NCBI GenBank assembly: GCA_028687155.1
Contig: JAQUAR010000090.1
Coordinates: 1 to 6,544, forward strand
From: Methylacidiphilaceae bacterium
GTDB lineage: Bacteria; Verrucomicrobiota; Verrucomicrobiia; Methylacidiphilales; Methylacidiphilaceae
Reading direction: 5' to 3'
DNA: 6,544 nt
In this document: positions 5,767 to 6,544 of the stretch, piece by piece
How positions within the stretch are numbered: position 1 is the first letter of the stretch
How the letters are laid out: the number at the start of each line of letters is the position of its first letter
Program-made: the position numbers and the translations under genes
The notes under the pieces: generated by a model
Databases searched by the model: none
Told to the model about the DNA's origin: nothing
What the model saw: the letters and a program-made list of their open reading frames with translations, nothing else

Positions 5767-6426
5767 ATGCGCCGCACCTTTCTGGCTTTCGTCTCTCTTC
5801 TGACCTTGGGCTTTTCGGCTCTCGCCCAGCCCCCCATCCTGCCCGATCCCAAGCTGACCCCGGGGGATACATTTCCGGTCTCCCGAGCCGACGTCTGCGT
5901 GCCGGGTTACTCCAAGAAGGTCCGGGACGTCCCCATCGCTCTCAAGCGGGAAGCCCTGCGACGCTACGGGGTTCCTTTGGGAGACCGTCGGGATTATGAG
6001 ATCGACCACCTGATTCCTCTTGCCTTGGGAGGCTCCAATTCGATTCGCAACCTGTGGCCGCAATCGCGAAAGACCTCTCCTTGGAATGCCGAACAAAAAG
6101 ATTTCTTGGAAGATCGGCTCCACAAGCTGGTCTGCTCCGGGAAGGTCGACTTGGCGGAAGCCCAAAAGGCGATTGCGACCAACTGGATCGACGCCTACCG
6201 AAAGTATATTGGGCAGGGAGGCGGAACGCCCAAGGGGGAAGGGAGGGAGGGCGTGCGATCGGCAGCCCCGGCGAGCCAAGGCTCGCTCGTCTGGGTGAAC
6301 AGCCGCTCCGGCGCCTACTGGAAACCCGGTTCTTCCTTTTATGGGAAAACCAAACAGGGGCAATATATGAGTGAGCAGGAGGCCAGGGCAAAAGGCTTCC
6401 ACCCGGCGCACGGCACCGGGGAATAG
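5767..6426 (+). CDS. Secreted HNH-family nuclease with extra C-terminal domain
   Basis: Predicted 219-residue exported protein. Residues 1-20 form a Sec signal peptide: basic MRR, a hydrophobic core, then SALA with likely cleavage before Q21. Residues about 41-148 match a small HNH nuclease family: DVCVPGYSKKVRDV (42-55), EIDHLIPLALGG (78-89), NLWPQ (95-99), KDFLEDRLHKLVCSGK (111-126) and a closing helix with NWIDAYRKY. H81 is the likely catalytic base, N95 the HNH Asn and H119 a candidate third residue. C44 and C123 could form a disulfide after export. After a Gly-rich linker (149-165), residues about 174-214 resemble a small domain often seen as VWVNTxSGxYHCPGxxxYG; here the usual His-Cys is replaced (AYWKPG). 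No Shine-Dalgarno is obvious, but the signal peptide fixes the start. DNA or RNA cleavage outside the cytoplasm is inferred, not shown. Confidence 0.85.
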   Translation: MRRTFLAFVSLLTLGFSALAQPPILPDPKLTPGDTFPVSRADVCVPGYSKKVRDVPIALKREALRRYGVPLGDRRDYEIDHLIPLALGGSNSIRNLWPQSRKTSPWNAEQKDFLEDRLHKLVCSGKVDLAEAQKAIATNWIDAYRKYIGQGGGTPKGEGREGVRSAAPASQGSLVWVNSRSGAYWKPGSSFYGKTKQGQYMSEQEARAKGFHPAHGTGE

Positions 6427-6450
6427 CGAAGAGAAACCAGCGAGACAACT

Positions 6451-6544
6451 ATGGCGCTCAATCGAAAACTCAGTTCCATCCTTCAAAAACGGGAACTCGC
6501 CAAAAGCGAAACCACTCCCGGTCAGCTCTCCCTTTCCTTTACGG
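6451..6544 (+). CDS. Start of an unidentified gene, truncated by the window end
   Basis: An open frame starts 24 nt after the nuclease stop with MALNRKLSSILQKRELAK and continues for 31 codons to the window edge. The visible N-terminus is polar and basic, with no signal peptide. There is only a weak purine-rich stretch upstream (6427-6445), and the sequence is too short to recognise. Close spacing suggests cotranscription with the nuclease gene if it is real. Confidence 0.45.
   Translation, partial: MALNRKLSSILQKRELAKSETTPGQLSLSFT

Noticed and set aside
5722..6486. 254-codon minus-strand open frame opposite the nuclease gene
   Set aside because: No recognisable domain, and it is antisense to a gene with a signal peptide and conserved HNH motifs.

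Overview
This is a GC-rich bacterial window with genes on both strands and short to medium spacers. Two respiratory and ion-transport membrane proteins and a Sec-type signal peptide on a small nuclease suit an envelope-bearing, probably Gram-negative bacterium that can respire at low oxygen. I could not fix the taxon. My impression is something like an acidophilic verrucomicrobial methanotroph, but that is a weak guess without a diagnostic marker.

Layout. Positions 1-1713 hold the end of cydA and a complete cydB, the two core subunits of a bd-type quinol oxidase, on the plus strand and evidently cotranscribed. A convergent gene (1821-2756, minus strand) encodes a gentisate-dioxygenase-like bicupin protein. 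Positions 2757-3053 are a divergent spacer with two overlapping perfect palindromes at 2894-2914. Positions 2980-4066 are a tandem duplication of about 540 bp. Each unit carries a 94-residue three-helix membrane protein gene that I do not recognise (3054-3338 and 3601-3885), followed by a spacer containing a 71-nt stretch identical in both units. Positions 4067-4293 are a leader region with potential secondary structure, followed by a CPA2/Kef-type cation:proton antiporter (4294-5514). After a 252-nt spacer comes a secreted HNH-family nuclease with an extra C-terminal domain (5767-6426). The start of another open frame (6451 onward) runs off the window.

How it fits together. CydAB links quinol oxidation to oxygen reduction and generates proton motive force. 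The antiporter exchanges cations for protons across the same membrane. The bicupin protein and the nuclease have no evident functional link to these or to each other. The least explained part is the duplicated small membrane protein locus. Its coding copies have diverged (79 of 94 residues identical, about 89% at DNA level by hand count), while part of the downstream spacer is unchanged (71 of 71). This pattern suggests either a conserved transcribed or regulatory element 3' of each gene, or a recent homogenisation event.
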